Positions 35,004 through 43,294 of a DNA stretch of 64,000 nt are shown in pieces. The stretch is from JADCRZ01 sp031399065 (GTDB taxonomy: Bacteria; Bacteroidota; Bacteroidia; Chitinophagales; Chitinophagaceae). A program made the position numbers and the translations under genes. Positions within the stretch are counted from its first letter, which is position 1, and each line of letters begins with the position of its first letter. The notes under the pieces were generated by a model that made no database searches, had not been told where the DNA came from, and was given only the letters and a program-made list of their open reading frames with translations. The stretch lies in assembly GCA_031399065.1 (NCBI GenBank), contig JANNOM010000007.1, forward strand, positions 62,001 through 126,000, given 5' to 3'.

Positions 35004-36242
35004 ATGGCAAAAAATTCGTTGCATTGTTCTTTCTGTGGCCGCAGCCGGGACGAGGTCAAAATACTGATCGCGGGTCAGGAGGGACATATCTGTGAAAACT
35101 GTGTGGAGCATGCCAGGGAAATTATCGATCAGGAATTGGTTGTTAGCAGCGATAGCACCACCCATTCATCTGCCTTTAAACTTTCCGTCAAAAAACCCAT
35201 CGAGCTGAAGCGCTTTCTGGATGAATATGTGATCGGGCAGGACGATGCCAAAAAAATACTTGCCGTAGCTGTTTATAATCACTACAAACGCCTGCAGCAA
35301 AAGAGCGGCGACGATGACGTGGAAATCGAAAAAAGCAACATCATTATGGTGGGCGAAACCGGTACCGGTAAAACGCTGCTGGCCAAAACCATCGCCAAAT
35401 TACTGAACGTACCTTTTGCCATCGTGGATGCCACCGTATTTACAGAAGCGGGCTACGTAGGTGAAGATGTGGAAAGTATCCTAACCCGGTTACTGCAGGT
35501 GTGCAATTATGATGTAACGGCTGCCGAAAAAGGAATCGTATACATCGATGAACTGGATAAAATTGCCCGTAAAGGAGATAATCCCTCCATTACCCGTGAC
35601 GTAAGCGGCGAAGGCGTACAACAGGGTCTGCTGAAACTGCTGGAAGGTACGGATGTATTGGTACCACCCCAGGGCGGCCGCAAGCACCCGGAGCAGAAAC
35701 TGATCAAACTGAATACCCATAATATATTGTTTATCTGCGGCGGAGCATTCGACGGGGTAGATAAAGTAATCAGCCGCCGTATCAATACAAATGCAATAGG
35801 CTTTAATGTAAATAAAGAGCAACAGGAACATGCACGTAAGAACCTGTTGCAATATGTAAACGCACAGGATCTTAAAAGCTTCGGGTTGATACCTGAACTG
35901 CTGGGACGCCTGCCCGTAGTCACTTTCCTTAATCCGCTCGACGAATCAACGCTCCGCTCCATACTTACGGAACCTAAAAACTCTCTTATAAAACAGTACA
36001 CCAAGTTATTCGAACTGGAAGGCATCGCGCTTACCATCGATGAAGACGTATTGGACTTTATGGTTACAAAGGCCATGGAATATAAGCTGGGAGCAAGGGG
36101 ATTACGTTCCATCTGCGAAAGCATCCTGATAGAACCCATGTACGAACTTCCTTCTTCCAAGGAGAAAGCTTTTCATCTTACCCTGGAATATGCCATGAAG
36201 AATTTTGATAAAAGCAAGATGAGTCTTTTAAAAGTAGCTTAA
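35004..36242 (+). CDS. clpX: ATP-dependent Clp protease ATP-binding subunit ClpX
   Basis: A 412-residue AAA+ unfoldase that feeds substrates to ClpP. The N-terminal C4 zinc-binding domain is present (HCSFCGRS and HICENCVEHA). Walker A is GETGTGKTLLAKT, Walker B is GIVYIDELDKIA, and the IGF-like ClpP-binding loop reads AIGFNV. ATG 35004 is chosen because the 28 codons upstream carry the promoter box and no conserved sequence. Confidence 0.97.
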   Translation: MAKNSLHCSFCGRSRDEVKILIAGQEGHICENCVEHAREIIDQELVVSSDSTTHSSAFKLSVKKPIELKRFLDEYVIGQDDAKKILAVAVYNHYKRLQQKSGDDDVEIEKSNIIMVGETGTGKTLLAKTIAKLLNVPFAIVDATVFTEAGYVGEDVESILTRLLQVCNYDVTAAEKGIVYIDELDKIARKGDNPSITRDVSGEGVQQGLLKLLEGTDVLVPPQGGRKHPEQKLIKLNTHNILFICGGAFDGVDKVISRRINTNAIGFNVNKEQQEHARKNLLQYVNAQDLKSFGLIPELLGRLPVVTFLNPLDESTLRSILTEPKNSLIKQYTKLFELEGIALTIDEDVLDFMVTKAMEYKLGARGLRSICESILIEPMYELPSSKEKAFHLTLEYAMKNFDKSKMSLLKVA

Positions 36243-36262
36243 GCCTAATAACATAGCATCTT

Positions 36263-36436
36263 ATGCAGGATTTACTGGAGCGCCTCCGCGAAGCGGGGCT
36301 TACCGAAGAACAGTCTTACAAAGCCATAGAGATCATAAAAGATTTCACTAAAGAAAAGTTTCCGATCTTCTCGGGAGCGATTGATAAATTATTCGATAAA
36401 TACAAACCTTCGGACAAAGAAGATTTTCTCGATTAA
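36263..36436 (+). CDS. Small conserved-looking helical protein
   Basis: A 57-residue protein, 20 bp after clpX on the same strand. It starts MQDLLERLREAGLTEEQSYK and ends PSDKEDFLD. It is predicted to be two or three helices around the central FTKEKFPIFSGAIDKLF. The pattern (E-A-G-L-T/S-E-E-Q, then a K-D-F segment and a small C-terminal hydrophobic patch) resembles short cytoplasmic proteins I associate with Chitinophagaceae genomes. No named function. It may belong to the clpX transcript. Confidence 0.6.
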   Translation: MQDLLERLREAGLTEEQSYKAIEIIKDFTKEKFPIFSGAIDKLFDKYKPSDKEDFLD

Positions 36437-36453
36437 ATGCTGGCGGGCTATAA

Positions 36454-36481
36454 CAAAAAAGCCCGGCATTGTGCCCGGGCT
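36454..36481 (-). terminator. Intrinsic terminator for the acyl-CoA dehydrogenase gene
   Basis: AGCCCGG (36460-36466) and CCGGGCT (36475-36481) form a 7-bp stem. Read on the minus strand, TTTTTTG follows. Confidence 0.8.
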
Positions 36482-36506
36482 CCTATAAACAAGCAATCGA
36501 GAGAGA

Positions 36507-37649
36507 CTATTTTTTTAATGCTTCACGGGCGATAACTATTTTCTGAATTTCAGAAGTTCCTTCACCGATGGTGCATAATTTACTATCGCGATAAAATTTT
36601 TCAACCGGGAAGTCCTTGGTATATCCATAACCTCCGAATATCTGCACTGCGTCTGTTGCTACTTTTACGGCTGTTTCACTGGCGTAATACTTAGCCATGG
36701 CGGCTTCCTGCGTTACCTGATCTCCCCTGTTCTTCAGATCGGCCGCTTTCATCGTCAGTAATTCAGCCGCCATTATTTCGGTAGCCATATCTGCCAGTTT
36801 GAATGATATACCCTGGAAACTGGCAATCGGCTGATCGAACTGGTGCCGCTCTTTAGAATAATTTAAGGCGGCATCGTAAGCACCCTTGGCTATACCCAAA
36901 CTCAACGCCGCGATAGATATTCGTCCGCCATCCAATACTTTCATGGATTGTTTAAATCCATCTCCCACTTTACCCATCCGGTTTGCATCCGGTATCCTGC
37001 AGTTATCAAAGATCATTTCAGCAGTTTCGCTGGCACGCATGCCCAGTTTATTTTCTTTTTTGCCACCACTGAAGCCGGAGGTTCCTCTTTCCACTATAAA
37101 TGCTGTGGCATTGTCGCGGGTTCTGGCTTCACCGGTTCTTGCAATCACTACAGCCACATCTCCGGAAATACCGTGCGTTATCCAGTTCTTTGTGCCATTC
37201 AGTATCCACTCGTCACCGTCCTTTACAGCCGTACACCGCATATTTCCTGCATCGCTTCCTGTGTTAGCTTCCGTTAGTCCCCAGGCACCTATAAATTCCG
37301 CTGTCGCCAGGAGCGGTAAGTATTTCTTCTTTTGTTCTTCATTTCCAAACAGGAGTATATGCCCTGTACAAAGTGAATTATGCGCTGCTACACTTAATCC
37401 TACCGATCCACACACTCTCGATATTTCCTGGATCACGGTAACATATTCAAAATACCCCAACCCTGATCCTCCATATTCCTCCGGCACCATCACTCCCATC
37501 AAACCCAGTTTTCCCATTTCTTTAAAAACGGCTACCGGAAAGTGCTGCGACTCGTCCCATTCCATTACATAAGGCCTGATAAATTGATTTGCGAAGTCCC
37601 TTGCAGTATGTCCTACCTGTTCCGTTATCTCTGAAGTCGTAAAATTCAT
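36507..37649 (-). CDS. Acyl-CoA dehydrogenase
   Basis: A 380-residue FAD enzyme that makes 2-enoyl-CoA from acyl-CoA in beta-oxidation. Family motifs are AWGLTEANTGSDAG, GTKNWITHG, the QIFGGYGYTKDFPVE stretch and CTIGEGTSEIQKI. The last contains the Glu that serves as catalytic base in butyryl/short-chain types. ATG 37649 gives a normal N-terminus; a longer frame to 37697 adds nothing conserved. Palindromes lie upstream at 37719-37750. A terminator follows. Confidence 0.95.
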   Translation of the reverse strand: MNFTTSEITEQVGHTARDFANQFIRPYVMEWDESQHFPVAVFKEMGKLGLMGVMVPEEYGGSGLGYFEYVTVIQEISRVCGSVGLSVAAHNSLCTGHILLFGNEEQKKKYLPLLATAEFIGAWGLTEANTGSDAGNMRCTAVKDGDEWILNGTKNWITHGISGDVAVVIARTGEARTRDNATAFIVERGTSGFSGGKKENKLGMRASETAEMIFDNCRIPDANRMGKVGDGFKQSMKVLDGGRISIAALSLGIAKGAYDAALNYSKERHQFDQPIASFQGISFKLADMATEIMAAELLTMKAADLKNRGDQVTQEAAMAKYYASETAVKVATDAVQIFGGYGYTKDFPVEKFYRDSKLCTIGEGTSEIQKIVIAREALKK

Positions 37650-37985
37650 AATTCCTGGCAACCTATAATCTGTCAAATAAGCTGATTGCTTATGCAATAT
37701 AAGAAGAATTTCGAAAAACTAACGATTGTTAGCTAAAAAGTTTTTAGCTATATATAAGTTGTTTAAACATAAAGAAGGTAACAATAAGAAGTTGAATTTT
37801 GTAAAAAGCTCAAAACCCCTCTTCTGTCAGGAGATGTGATTGGTGTTTCGAGTGAACAGACAAAGGGTAAACTTCGGCTGCATATGGGACACAATTTGGT
37901 CGTCATTTTTAAGTCGTACATAGGATTATATACCGTAATTTTGTAAATTGCCGCGTCAATAGTTTTATCGTTAAATTAGATCATT
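37650..37985. other. 336-bp intergenic region with two overlapping palindromes
   Basis: CTAAC/GTTAG (37719-37732, 4-bp spacer) overlaps TAGCTAAAAA/TTTTTAGCTA (37730-37750, single-base centre). The first resembles a TetR-type fatty-acid regulator operator in shape and lies about 70 bp upstream of the dehydrogenase ATG. The rest, apart from the promoter box at 37936, shows no gene. Confidence 0.5.
37936..37943 (+). promoter_or_regulatory. -7 box for the two-gene AT-rich module
   Basis: TAATTTTG is an exact TAnnTTTG match 42 bp before the ATG of the 50-aa gene. Confidence 0.5.
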
Positions 37986-38138
37986 ATGTACCAGATTACA
38001 GTGAGAGAACAGCTTAGTGCTATTCAAAAAACTACCCAAGAGGCGTTAAAATCAAAAGAAACTGCGCACAAATTTCTTGTAGATGCAGGTATCATTAAAG
38101 AAAAATCCTCAAAAGTTCCAGTTAACACGAAAAAGTAA
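37986..38138 (+). CDS. 50-aa protein, putative partner or antitoxin of the ART-like protein
   Basis: A short Lys-rich, helical protein. It starts MYQITVREQLSAIQKTTQ, continues EALKSKETAHKFLVDAGIIK, and ends in a polar tail KSSKVPVNTKK. The core pattern A-L-x-S-K-E-x-A-x-x-F-L-x-x-A-G-I-I is familiar from short uncharacterised accessory proteins. I know no named family. The stop is two bases before the TTG start of the next gene, so the two are probably coupled. Its size and position are those expected of an antitoxin, which is an inference. Confidence 0.6.
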   Translation: MYQITVREQLSAIQKTTQEALKSKETAHKFLVDAGIIKEKSSKVPVNTKK

Positions 38139-38140
38139 AT

Positions 38141-38758
38141 TTGGCTTACCATCAACCATTTCAGATAACAGGCTTCCATAGTTGTGACAGGAAAGTAGGA
38201 TTGAAAATATTAAACGGAGAAACGCAGTTAATTGCCAGTAATAATGCCTGGGATTGGTTAGGGCCTGGGGTGTATTTTTGGGAACAAAACCCTAATCGGG
38301 CGTTAGAATATGCGGTTGATAGTGCTTTGGGTAAGCAAAAAAATAAATGGCCAATTAAGACACCCTTTGTAATCGGAGCTATAATTGAACTTGGGAATTG
38401 CCTTAATCTGTTGGAACCAACTTCAATTAGCATTCTTAAGGATGCCCATGCTTCTCTAGAAAAAATTGCTTTGAAAAGTGGTGATTCCCTTCCAAAGAAC
38501 AATGGAGCAAATAGAAAGTTAGATTGTTCTGTTATTAAGTATTTGCATCAGTCAAATATAACAAATGGCTTGCATGCATACGATACAATAAGATGTGCAT
38601 TCGTGGAGGGAAACCCCATATATCCAAATTCGAATTTTACAGAGAGATTGCATATTGAAATATGTGTTTTAAGGCCCGAGCTTATTAAAGGATATTTTTT
38701 ACCTTTCCCCATACAGGAATTTAATCCATACCTGAAAACTCCGTTTACTAAACTGTAA
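38141..38758 (+). CDS. ADP-ribosyltransferase-fold protein (PARP-like H-Y-E), putative toxin/effector
   Basis: A 205-residue protein. GFHSCDRKVGLKIL (His13), then DWLGPGVYFWEQNPNRALEYA (Tyr45), then RLHIEICVLRPELIKGYFL (Glu173) follow the order of the NAD-binding H-Y-E triad and flanking motifs of PARP/diphtheria-toxin-type enzymes (H-G-x...G-x-G-I-Y-F-A...E-x-x-V-x-x-x-x-x-I-x-x-x-Y). The alignment was made by eye. The only possible start is TTG 38141, because no Met occurs later in the protein. The DNA is visibly more AT-rich than its neighbours. There is no signal peptide, so it acts in the cytoplasm. A DUF3990-like or defence-linked role is possible. Confidence 0.65.
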   Translation: MAYHQPFQITGFHSCDRKVGLKILNGETQLIASNNAWDWLGPGVYFWEQNPNRALEYAVDSALGKQKNKWPIKTPFVIGAIIELGNCLNLLEPTSISILKDAHASLEKIALKSGDSLPKNNGANRKLDCSVIKYLHQSNITNGLHAYDTIRCAFVEGNPIYPNSNFTERLHIEICVLRPELIKGYFLPFPIQEFNPYLKTPFTKL

Positions 38759-38847
38759 TACGTTATAGTTCCAGCATTTTACAAGGTACAGAGCCCATAC
38801 ACTAAAAATATCGAAATTTCCACATCATTAAAAACAACTACCCTTCA

Positions 38848-39612
38848 ATGAAAACTACCGGCAATACCATTTTAATAACAGGCGGTGCAACAGGCATCGG
38901 GCTTGAACTGGCCAGGGAATTTATAGCAAAAGGCAATACTGTGATCGTCTGCGGAAGGCGGATGGAAAAACTGCTCGCTGCAATGAAAGAGCTCCCCGCA
39001 TTGATAATCCGGCAATGCGACCTGGCGGATATAACACAACGCAGAGAGTTGTATATTTTTTGCGTTCAAAACTATCCTGAAATAAACATCTTGATCAATA
39101 ACGCCGGTATCCAAAGGGAGATAGATTTCCGTAAGGGAGAGGAGGATTGGCAGGGCGACAGTGAAGTAATGATAAATTTAGATGCCTGCTTTCATTTGAC
39201 AGCACTTTTTACACAGCATCTCAGCCGGCAAAAAGAAGCGGCGATTATCAATGTAACCTCGGGTCTTGCAATCGTACCCCTTACTATCACTCCCATTTAT
39301 TCGGCTACCAAAGCAGGGCTGCACTCCTTTTCCATTTCACTGCGAAAGCAATTAGCCGGAACTTCCATAAAGGTTTTTGAGATTTTACCTCCTGTCGTGG
39401 ATACGGAACTGGATCGTGGAGCAAGAGATAAGCGGGGACAAACCAATAAAGGCATACTTCCACAGCAGGTCGCCAGAGAAAGTATCGAAGCCCTGGCAAA
39501 AGATAAATGGGAGATACTGATCGGTATAGTAAAAGTGCTTACAATAGGTGCCAGAATTTCACCAGGCTTGTTTTTAAAAATCATCAATAAGAAAAACAAT
39601 TCCGATAAGTAA
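38848..39612 (+). CDS. Short-chain dehydrogenase/reductase (DltE-like)
   Basis: A 254-residue NAD(P)-dependent oxidoreductase. The cofactor-binding TGGATGIGLE is at residues 11-20 and NNAGIQ follows. The catalytic Ser lies in NVTSG, and Tyr and Lys in YSATKAGL. It resembles DltE/YoxD-type SDRs with a C-terminal extension that stays soluble. The substrate is unknown. It stands alone between the ART-like module and convergent comEA-like genes. Confidence 0.93.
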   Translation: MKTTGNTILITGGATGIGLELAREFIAKGNTVIVCGRRMEKLLAAMKELPALIIRQCDLADITQRRELYIFCVQNYPEINILINNAGIQREIDFRKGEEDWQGDSEVMINLDACFHLTALFTQHLSRQKEAAIINVTSGLAIVPLTITPIYSATKAGLHSFSISLRKQLAGTSIKVFEILPPVVDTELDRGARDKRGQTNKGILPQQVARESIEALAKDKWEILIGIVKVLTIGARISPGLFLKIINKKNNSDK

Positions 39613-39645
39613 AGCCGCGTCGTGCATTTATATCGGCTGAATACT

Positions 39646-40422
39646 TTATTTTATTGCGGATTCGTCCTGCCCTTCTACGGTCAGGTAATAACTGACCTTG
39701 CTGTATATTTCCTGCGTGATTATATCTATTTTTAATAGATCCTGTATGTCCTTGAATATACCATGCTGATTTCTGTATGCGATAATGGCGTTAGCAATAT
39801 GCCACCGGATATAAGGGTGTTGTCGTAATTGTTCCAGACCGGCCGTGTTGACATCTATCTGCTTCAGCGATTTTGTTCCTAAGTGCAGTTTTTCTTTAAT
39901 ACGCTGGAAAGTAGAGTCGGGCAAACCATATGTTTCCGCCAGCTGGTTAATATCATAAAATCCGCCCAGCTTATCGCGAAAACTGATGATCCGCGCAGCC
40001 AGTTTCATCCCTATTCCGGGCAAAGGAAGAAGATCAGCAGTATCGGCCTCATTCAGGTATACCAGCGGCACGGCAGGCCGTGGATGGTCCGTTAGGTATT
40101 GCTTTTTATACGGGTATTGATAGGCTTTGTAATTTCTTGCAGGTGTAGGATCGTATGGATACTTTTTTCTTTCAGCATACCAGGATTTATACCTACTGTA
40201 TGCCGGTCTTGTTTTATAATACCCGCTATCTTTTGGAACGGATGGCAGCCGGGAAGCATTCAGCAGTAAAAGGCTGTCTGCTTCCGTACCCTGATCCATG
40301 ACACGCTGCGGCAATATCGATGGCAGTATGAAAAACAGCGTAATCAAAACTACCAGTACCATCACTGCGTTTCGCTCTTTCCTGGTAAAAGAAAAATACT
40401 CTTTCCAGATAGTCTGTTTCAT
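39646..40422 (-). CDS. Membrane-anchored helix-hairpin-helix protein (ComEA-like)
   Basis: A 258-residue protein. After a basic start, one membrane helix (AVMVLVVLITLFFILPSI, about residues 19-36) is followed by a Tyr/Lys/Pro-rich spacer. Two helix-hairpin-helix DNA-binding repeats follow (LNEADTADLLPLPGIGMKLAARIISFRD and VNTAGLEQLRQHPYIRWHIANAIIAYRN). ComEA proteins bind incoming DNA during transformation. Here the role may be DNA uptake or envelope-associated DNA binding. A convergent SDR gene ends just before it. Confidence 0.85.
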   Translation of the reverse strand: MKQTIWKEYFSFTRKERNAVMVLVVLITLFFILPSILPQRVMDQGTEADSLLLLNASRLPSVPKDSGYYKTRPAYSRYKSWYAERKKYPYDPTPARNYKAYQYPYKKQYLTDHPRPAVPLVYLNEADTADLLPLPGIGMKLAARIISFRDKLGGFYDINQLAETYGLPDSTFQRIKEKLHLGTKSLKQIDVNTAGLEQLRQHPYIRWHIANAIIAYRNQHGIFKDIQDLLKIDIITQEIYSKVSYYLTVEGQDESAIK

Positions 40423-40500
40423 CGTAACTCTTTAGGGCAAGCTACACCGTCCCTGACAGTATCAAAGCAGTAATAAAACGGTAAATTAAGGGGGAAAACC

Positions 40501-41280
40501 TCATGGAATTTCCAGTACTAGTCCATCGTATGCCAGTTGCATGCCTGCGGGCAGGTGTTCATTGACAGCTGCATGAAGACCCAACTGGTGACTGATATGC
40601 GTAAAATAGCCTTGCCTTATATTCATTTCCTGCACCAGCGCAACGGCCTCATCGAGCGTAAAATGAGAGATGTGTTTTTCTTTCCGGAGGGCGTTCACTA
40701 CCAGGATATCCGATCCTTTTATCTTTTGCTTTTCCCCGTCTTCTATCCGGTTGGCATCTGTGATATAGGTAAACGACCCGAAGCGAAATGCGAGTACGGG
40801 CATCCGTAAATGCCATACCATTATGGGGATAACGGGTATATCGCCCACCATAAAAGGTTCGGTATCTATGGTGTTGATGTTTATCTCCGGCAGACCGGGA
40901 AACTTATTATCGCTGAAGGCATACGGAAACTCGCGGATAATTACATTCTGCGTTAGCTCATTGGCATATATCTCCATCGGCTTCTGGCAAAAATAGTTGT
41001 AGGCGCGCACGTCGTCGAGGCCGGCTACATGGTCTTTGTGCGGGTGGGTAAACACGATGGCATCAAGCCTGTTAACTTTGGCGCGAAGCATCTGGTAGCG
41101 GAAATCGGGAGTGGAGTCTATAGCTAGCGTCGTAGTGGCCGACTCTACGAGGATGCTGGATCGCAAGCGGGTATTGTGCCAGTCGGAAGACGTGCACACT
41201 TCGCATCCGCAGGCGATCATGGGTACGCCGCTGCTGGTGCCGGTGCCTAAGAACGTTATTTTCAGGGGCGGACAGGTCAC
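40501..41280 (-). CDS. PhnP-like MBL-fold metal-dependent hydrolase
   Basis: A 259-residue metallo-beta-lactamase-fold enzyme, probably a cyclic phosphodiesterase-type hydrolase. It has TGTSSGVPMIACGCEVC (a Cys pair as in PhnP), LAIDSTPDFRYQ, the metal motif FTHPHKDHVAGLDD, and later YFTHISHQLG. The GTG start overlaps the stop of the upstream 92-aa gene by four bases (GTGA), a sign of coupling. No other phosphonate genes are seen, so the PhnP name applies only to fold and motif. Confidence 0.88.
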   Translation of the reverse strand: MTCPPLKITFLGTGTSSGVPMIACGCEVCTSSDWHNTRLRSSILVESATTTLAIDSTPDFRYQMLRAKVNRLDAIVFTHPHKDHVAGLDDVRAYNYFCQKPMEIYANELTQNVIIREFPYAFSDNKFPGLPEININTIDTEPFMVGDIPVIPIMVWHLRMPVLAFRFGSFTYITDANRIEDGEKQKIKGSDILVVNALRKEKHISHFTLDEAVALVQEMNIRQGYFTHISHQLGLHAAVNEHLPAGMQLAYDGLVLEIP

Positions 41281-41555
41281 TTCTCCTGTTCTTTAACTTG
41301 TTCGGAGAGCACCTCCCTATATGTTTTGCCGGCTTCGGCGGAAAGGAATTCGGGTTTTATGGCCAGTTGGGGAACAAGATCCATCAGCGTATTTATTCTT
41401 CCTTCGAGTTGCAGGAATTTATTGAGCACCACCACTTTACGTTCTTCAAGAATACAATAACCGCTTTGGAAAGTGCCCCGCTCATAACGGATTACATACC
41501 CGGTTTCATCCAGTATTTTTTCAATCTTTTGCAATGTTGCCTGCGTATACTTCAT
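41277..41555 (-). CDS. Conserved hypothetical protein
   Basis: A 92-residue soluble protein with alternating beta and helix character (TGYVIRYERGTFQSGYCIL, KVVVLNKFLQLEGRINTLMDL) and a charged C-terminal helix. No catalytic motif is seen. It is translationally coupled to the PhnP-like gene. I recognise the type as a widespread Bacteroidota hypothetical protein, without function. Confidence 0.7.
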   Translation of the reverse strand: MKYTQATLQKIEKILDETGYVIRYERGTFQSGYCILEERKVVVLNKFLQLEGRINTLMDLVPQLAIKPEFLSAEAGKTYREVLSEQVKEQEK

Positions 41556-41633
41556 GGGGTAAAGTTATCAATTAAATAAATGGATGAATGCCCGGGAGCA
41601 GGGGATTTCTCCACTATCTTTCAAGAAGCTGGC

Positions 41634-43184
41634 TTATTTCGAAGTCATTTTTATTACCGGCACAATCATCTCCTCCAGGCTTATCCCGCCATGCTGAAAC
41701 GTGTTTTTATAATAGTTTACATAGTAATTATAATTGTTGGGGTAACATAAGAAACGATCTTCCCGGGCGAAGATATAAGAGGAATTGATAGTGGGTGTCG
41801 GCAGTCCGGCGTCTTTCGGGTCGCGGAATGCCAGCACTTCCTTGGGATCGTAGTTCAGGTTACGCCCATGCTTGTATCGAAGATTGGTGGTGGTCTGTTT
41901 ATCGCCCACCACTTTGGACGGGTTCTTAACACGCACGCTGCCATGGTCGGTAGCTAGCACGATATTGATCTTTTTATCAGCTATCTTCTTCAGCGCCTGG
42001 TACAGGGGCGAATGTTCGAACCAGCTGTTGGTAAGGCTCCGGTAGCTCACTTCGTCACTTGCCAGTTCTTTCAGCACTTCCATTTCGGTACGGGCATGAC
42101 TTAGCATGTCCACGAAATTGTATACGATTATATTCAGATCGTTCGTGAGCAGGTTATGAATATTATTCAGCAGGTTCTGCCCGTCGTTGTGGTGCAGCAC
42201 TTTTGTATAGGAACACTTAAGGTCTTTTTTTAACCGTTTAAGCTGCTCGCGGAAAAGGTCTTCTTCGTGCAGGTTTTTCCCCCCTTCTTCTTCATCATTT
42301 TTCCAGTACTGCGGAAACTTCTTTTCTATTTCCAGCGGCAGCAGTCCGCTGAAAATGGCATTGCGCGCATATTGGGTGGCGGTGGGCAGAATGCTGTAAA
42401 AACTATCTTCCTCCTGTATGCGGAAGTACTGGGAAAATATGGGTTCGATGCCTTTCCACTGATCGAACCGCAGGTTGTCGATCAGGATAAAAAAAGTAGG
42501 TACTCCTTTTTCCACGTTAGGAAATACTTTGCGCTCCATCAGGTTATGGGAAAATACCGGGCCTGCCGCACGGCCCGTGATCCATGAACTGTAATTACGG
42601 GAGATGAATTTAAAAAACTCCGTATTGGCTTCCTGCTTCTGCGCAAGGAACACTTCCTGCATTTCGGGGCTGTCGCTCTTACCCATTTCCAGTTCCCAGT
42701 ACACCAGTTTTTTATAGATATCCATCCATTCGTTGTAATCGGGATTGCTGTTGAGTGCCATGAACAGGTGGCGGAATTGCTGCTGGTAAGCGGAAGTGGT
42801 TTTTTCCGCTACCAGTCGCCGGTTGTCCAGTATTTTCTTCAATGTAAGCCATACCTGATTGGGGTTTACGGGTTTAATCAGGTAATCGCTGATCTGGCTC
42901 CCGATGGCCTCGTTCATAAGGTCTTCCGTTTCGTTGCGGGTGATCATCACGATCGGTATGCGGGCGTTTACTTCTTTTATCTTGGCAAGGGTTTCCAGGC
43001 CGGTAATGCCTGGCATGCTCTCGTCCAGAAGCACCACATCCACCTGGTGATCTTTTACATAGTCCACCGCGTCGAACCCGTTGGTTAATGTATGTACTGC
43101 GTACCCTTTATTTTCCAGGAATAGTTTCTGCGACTGAAGACTTTCCATCTCATCATCTACCCACAAAATATTAGGTGCTGTCAT
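41634..43184 (-). CDS. porX: PorX-type response regulator with alkaline-phosphatase-like effector domain
   Basis: A 516-residue two-component regulator of the type IX secretion system. The N-terminal receiver contains ILWVDDE and the phospho-Asp in VVLLDESMPGITG, with a TRNETE and LIKPVNP end. A helical linker leads to a PglZ/alkaline-phosphatase-like domain (FFILIDNLRFDQW, ATQYARNAIFSGLLP, ATDHGSVRV). It implies the cell has T9SS and possibly gliding. The cognate kinase PorY is not adjacent. A promoter box lies at 43218-43225. Confidence 0.94.
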   Translation of the reverse strand: MTAPNILWVDDEMESLQSQKLFLENKGYAVHTLTNGFDAVDYVKDHQVDVVLLDESMPGITGLETLAKIKEVNARIPIVMITRNETEDLMNEAIGSQISDYLIKPVNPNQVWLTLKKILDNRRLVAEKTTSAYQQQFRHLFMALNSNPDYNEWMDIYKKLVYWELEMGKSDSPEMQEVFLAQKQEANTEFFKFISRNYSSWITGRAAGPVFSHNLMERKVFPNVEKGVPTFFILIDNLRFDQWKGIEPIFSQYFRIQEEDSFYSILPTATQYARNAIFSGLLPLEIEKKFPQYWKNDEEEGGKNLHEEDLFREQLKRLKKDLKCSYTKVLHHNDGQNLLNNIHNLLTNDLNIIVYNFVDMLSHARTEMEVLKELASDEVSYRSLTNSWFEHSPLYQALKKIADKKINIVLATDHGSVRVKNPSKVVGDKQTTTNLRYKHGRNLNYDPKEVLAFRDPKDAGLPTPTINSSYIFAREDRFLCYPNNYNYYVNYYKNTFQHGGISLEEMIVPVIKMTSK

Positions 43185-43217
43185 ACTATTTATTTTCCGT
43201 TTAAGATACTTATTCTA

Positions 43218-43225
43218 CAAATCTA
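43218..43225 (-). promoter_or_regulatory. -7 box for porX
   Basis: On the minus strand this is TAGATTTG, an exact consensus match 33 bp before the porX ATG. Confidence 0.55.
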
Positions 43226-43294
43226 CTTTATATGTACAGCATTCGTACTTTTACTGGCTTTTCCACTAAAGGATTAACAAAGCAGCAACAATAC

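Noticed and set aside
39613..39638. Terminator between the SDR and ComEA-like genes
   Set aside because: Only a 5-bp stem (AGCCG/CGGCT) with a long loop and no clear T-run.
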